Source of the DNA: Nitrospirota bacterium | Lineage (GTDB): Bacteria > Nitrospirota > Nitrospiria > Nitrospirales > Nitrospiraceae | Reading direction: 5' to 3' | Length of the DNA stretch: 36,311 bases | Assembly: GCA_004296885.1 (NCBI GenBank) | Contig: SCVN01000018.1 | Coordinates: 66,980-103,290, forward strand | Translations under genes and position numbers: made by a program | The notes under the pieces: model-generated | Told to the model about the DNA's origin: nothing | Databases searched by the model: none | The model's input: the letters and a program-made list of their open reading frames with translations, nothing else | Part shown: piece after piece, positions 35,807-36,311 of the stretch | Layout: every line of letters starts with the position of its first letter | Position numbering within the stretch: position 1 is the stretch's first letter

Positions 35807-36311
35807 TTCAGTAGCCGGCAGCCGGACGATGAACGTCGCGCCCTGACCCATCTCGGACTCGCAGGTCACCGTCCCGCCCAGCGTCGTCACGATCATGTGC
35901 ACGGTCCAGAGTCCCAGTCCGGTCCCCTCTCCGACCGGTTTCGTCGTAAAGAACGGCTCGAACAGTTTCGCCCGATGCTCGGGCGGAATCCCCGGCCCGT
36001 CGTCTTGAATCCTGACTTCTATCCATCGCTCTCCATCGCCCCTTCCCCGTGTCACCCCTTCACCGTGTCCCCGTGTCTCCGTGTCGGTAATAAGCCTCGC
36101 TTTCACCCTCAACGTCCCCTGCCCGTGCGCCTGCGCCATGGCCTGCAGGGCGTTCATGATCAGGTTCAAGAAGGCCTGGTGCAGTTGGGTGGGATCGGAC
36201 CGGCAGGGGGGCAGGTCCGCCGCATACTCGGTCACCACGGTGATGCGGGCCTTCATCAATTCGTTGGACAGGAAATCCAGCACGCCTTTGAGGATCGCGG
36301 CGACCGAGCAG
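35792..36311 (-). CDS. Sensor histidine kinase, C-terminal part (cut by window end)
   Basis: The reading frame is open to the right edge, so the N-terminal sensor and most of the dimerisation domain are outside. Visible ATPase-domain motifs: N box (LNLIMNALQAM), G1 box DDGPGI (about 35987-36004), FEPFFTTK, and G2 box GEGTGLGL. The end is GATFIVRLPATEELRD. Between two strands of the domain sits an extra Gly/Arg/Thr-rich loop (TETRGHGEGVTRGRGDGER) encoded by a low-complexity repeat. It would phosphorylate a response regulator, possibly the one at 33541. Confidence 0.9.
   Translation of the reverse strand, partial: CSVAAILKGVLDFLSNELMKARITVVTEYAADLPPCRSDPTQLHQAFLNLIMNALQAMAQAHGQGTLRVKARLITDTETRGHGEGVTRGRGDGERWIEVRIQDDGPGIPPEHRAKLFEPFFTTKPVGEGTGLGLWTVHMIVTTLGGTVTCESEMGQGATFIVRLPATEELRD
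36026..36088. repeat. CACGG-type repeat inserted in frame in kinase gene
   Basis: Repeated CCGTGTC/CCCCTTC units of the kind usually seen between genes. It is a multiple of three long and keeps the kinase frame open, adding about 21 residues between WIEV and the preceding strand. Confidence 0.6.

Overview
The window is GC-rich, gene-dense bacterial chromosome with about 30 protein genes. I see no rRNA, tRNA or CRISPR array. The gene mix suggests a free-living Gram-negative, most plausibly a Nitrospirota (Nitrospira-like) lineage. The clues are several lipoproteins and exported redox proteins, two AmrS-type radical SAM enzymes, an archaeal-type S-adenosylmethionine synthetase, an adenosine-specific kinase of the archaeal family, an RMND1/DUF155 protein, and an HPF-cold-shock fusion. 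This placement is inference from family content, not from a marker gene.

Layout. 202-5102 (+) holds three consecutive lipoproteins. Each has a near-identical C-terminal caspase-like (C14) protease with an intact His/Cys pair and an EF-hand-like loop. The N-termini differ: two are ankyrin arrays and one is unrecognised. 5245-6339 (+) is the first AmrS radical SAM enzyme. 14084-6377 (-) is a tightly packed six-gene run: B12-binding subunit, MeaB GTPase and large subunit of methylmalonyl-CoA mutase, methylmalonyl-CoA decarboxylase, a Na,K-ATPase-like P-type ATPase, and a tandem universal stress protein. The first four form a succinyl-CoA / methylmalonyl-CoA / propionyl-CoA module like the E. coli scp operon. 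glnS (-) follows. Then come an exported pentapeptide-repeat protein and a macro-domain protein (+). A 246-bp MITE-like element separates these from a small zinc-ribbon gene, a FliL-like membrane protein, an RMND1-family protein and an MgtC/DUF4010 membrane protein (all -).

22380-25964 (+) carries the archaeal-type MAT, a second AmrS, a CBS-pair protein and an MlaC-like protein. 27446-26010 (-) is a cupredoxin / cytochrome c / adenosine-specific kinase group. 28016-27858 (-) is a 52-residue zinc-ribbon gene. 31136-28166 (-) is the HPF-cold-shock gene overlapping a LonB-like protease gene. 31566-33557 (+) encodes a phosphotransferase, a small zinc-ribbon protein and a diverged APS-kinase-like P-loop kinase. 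The right edge (-) holds a histidine kinase cut by the window end, a CsgG/TPR lipoprotein, the decayed tail of a second histidine kinase, and a two-receiver response regulator.

The intergenic spaces carry several repeat families. One is a palindromic family with GGAATTGACGATT-like ends whose edges coincide with stop codons of neighbouring genes. The others are the MITE, an AT-rich nested palindrome, a GCTGATAGCT palindrome, and a CACGG-type repeat that sits in frame inside the kinase gene. The strongest candidate for an undescribed system is the triple caspase-lipoprotein array: one conserved, possibly Ca2+-responsive protease module joined through a conserved SDVD-containing linker to exchangeable N-terminal domains.
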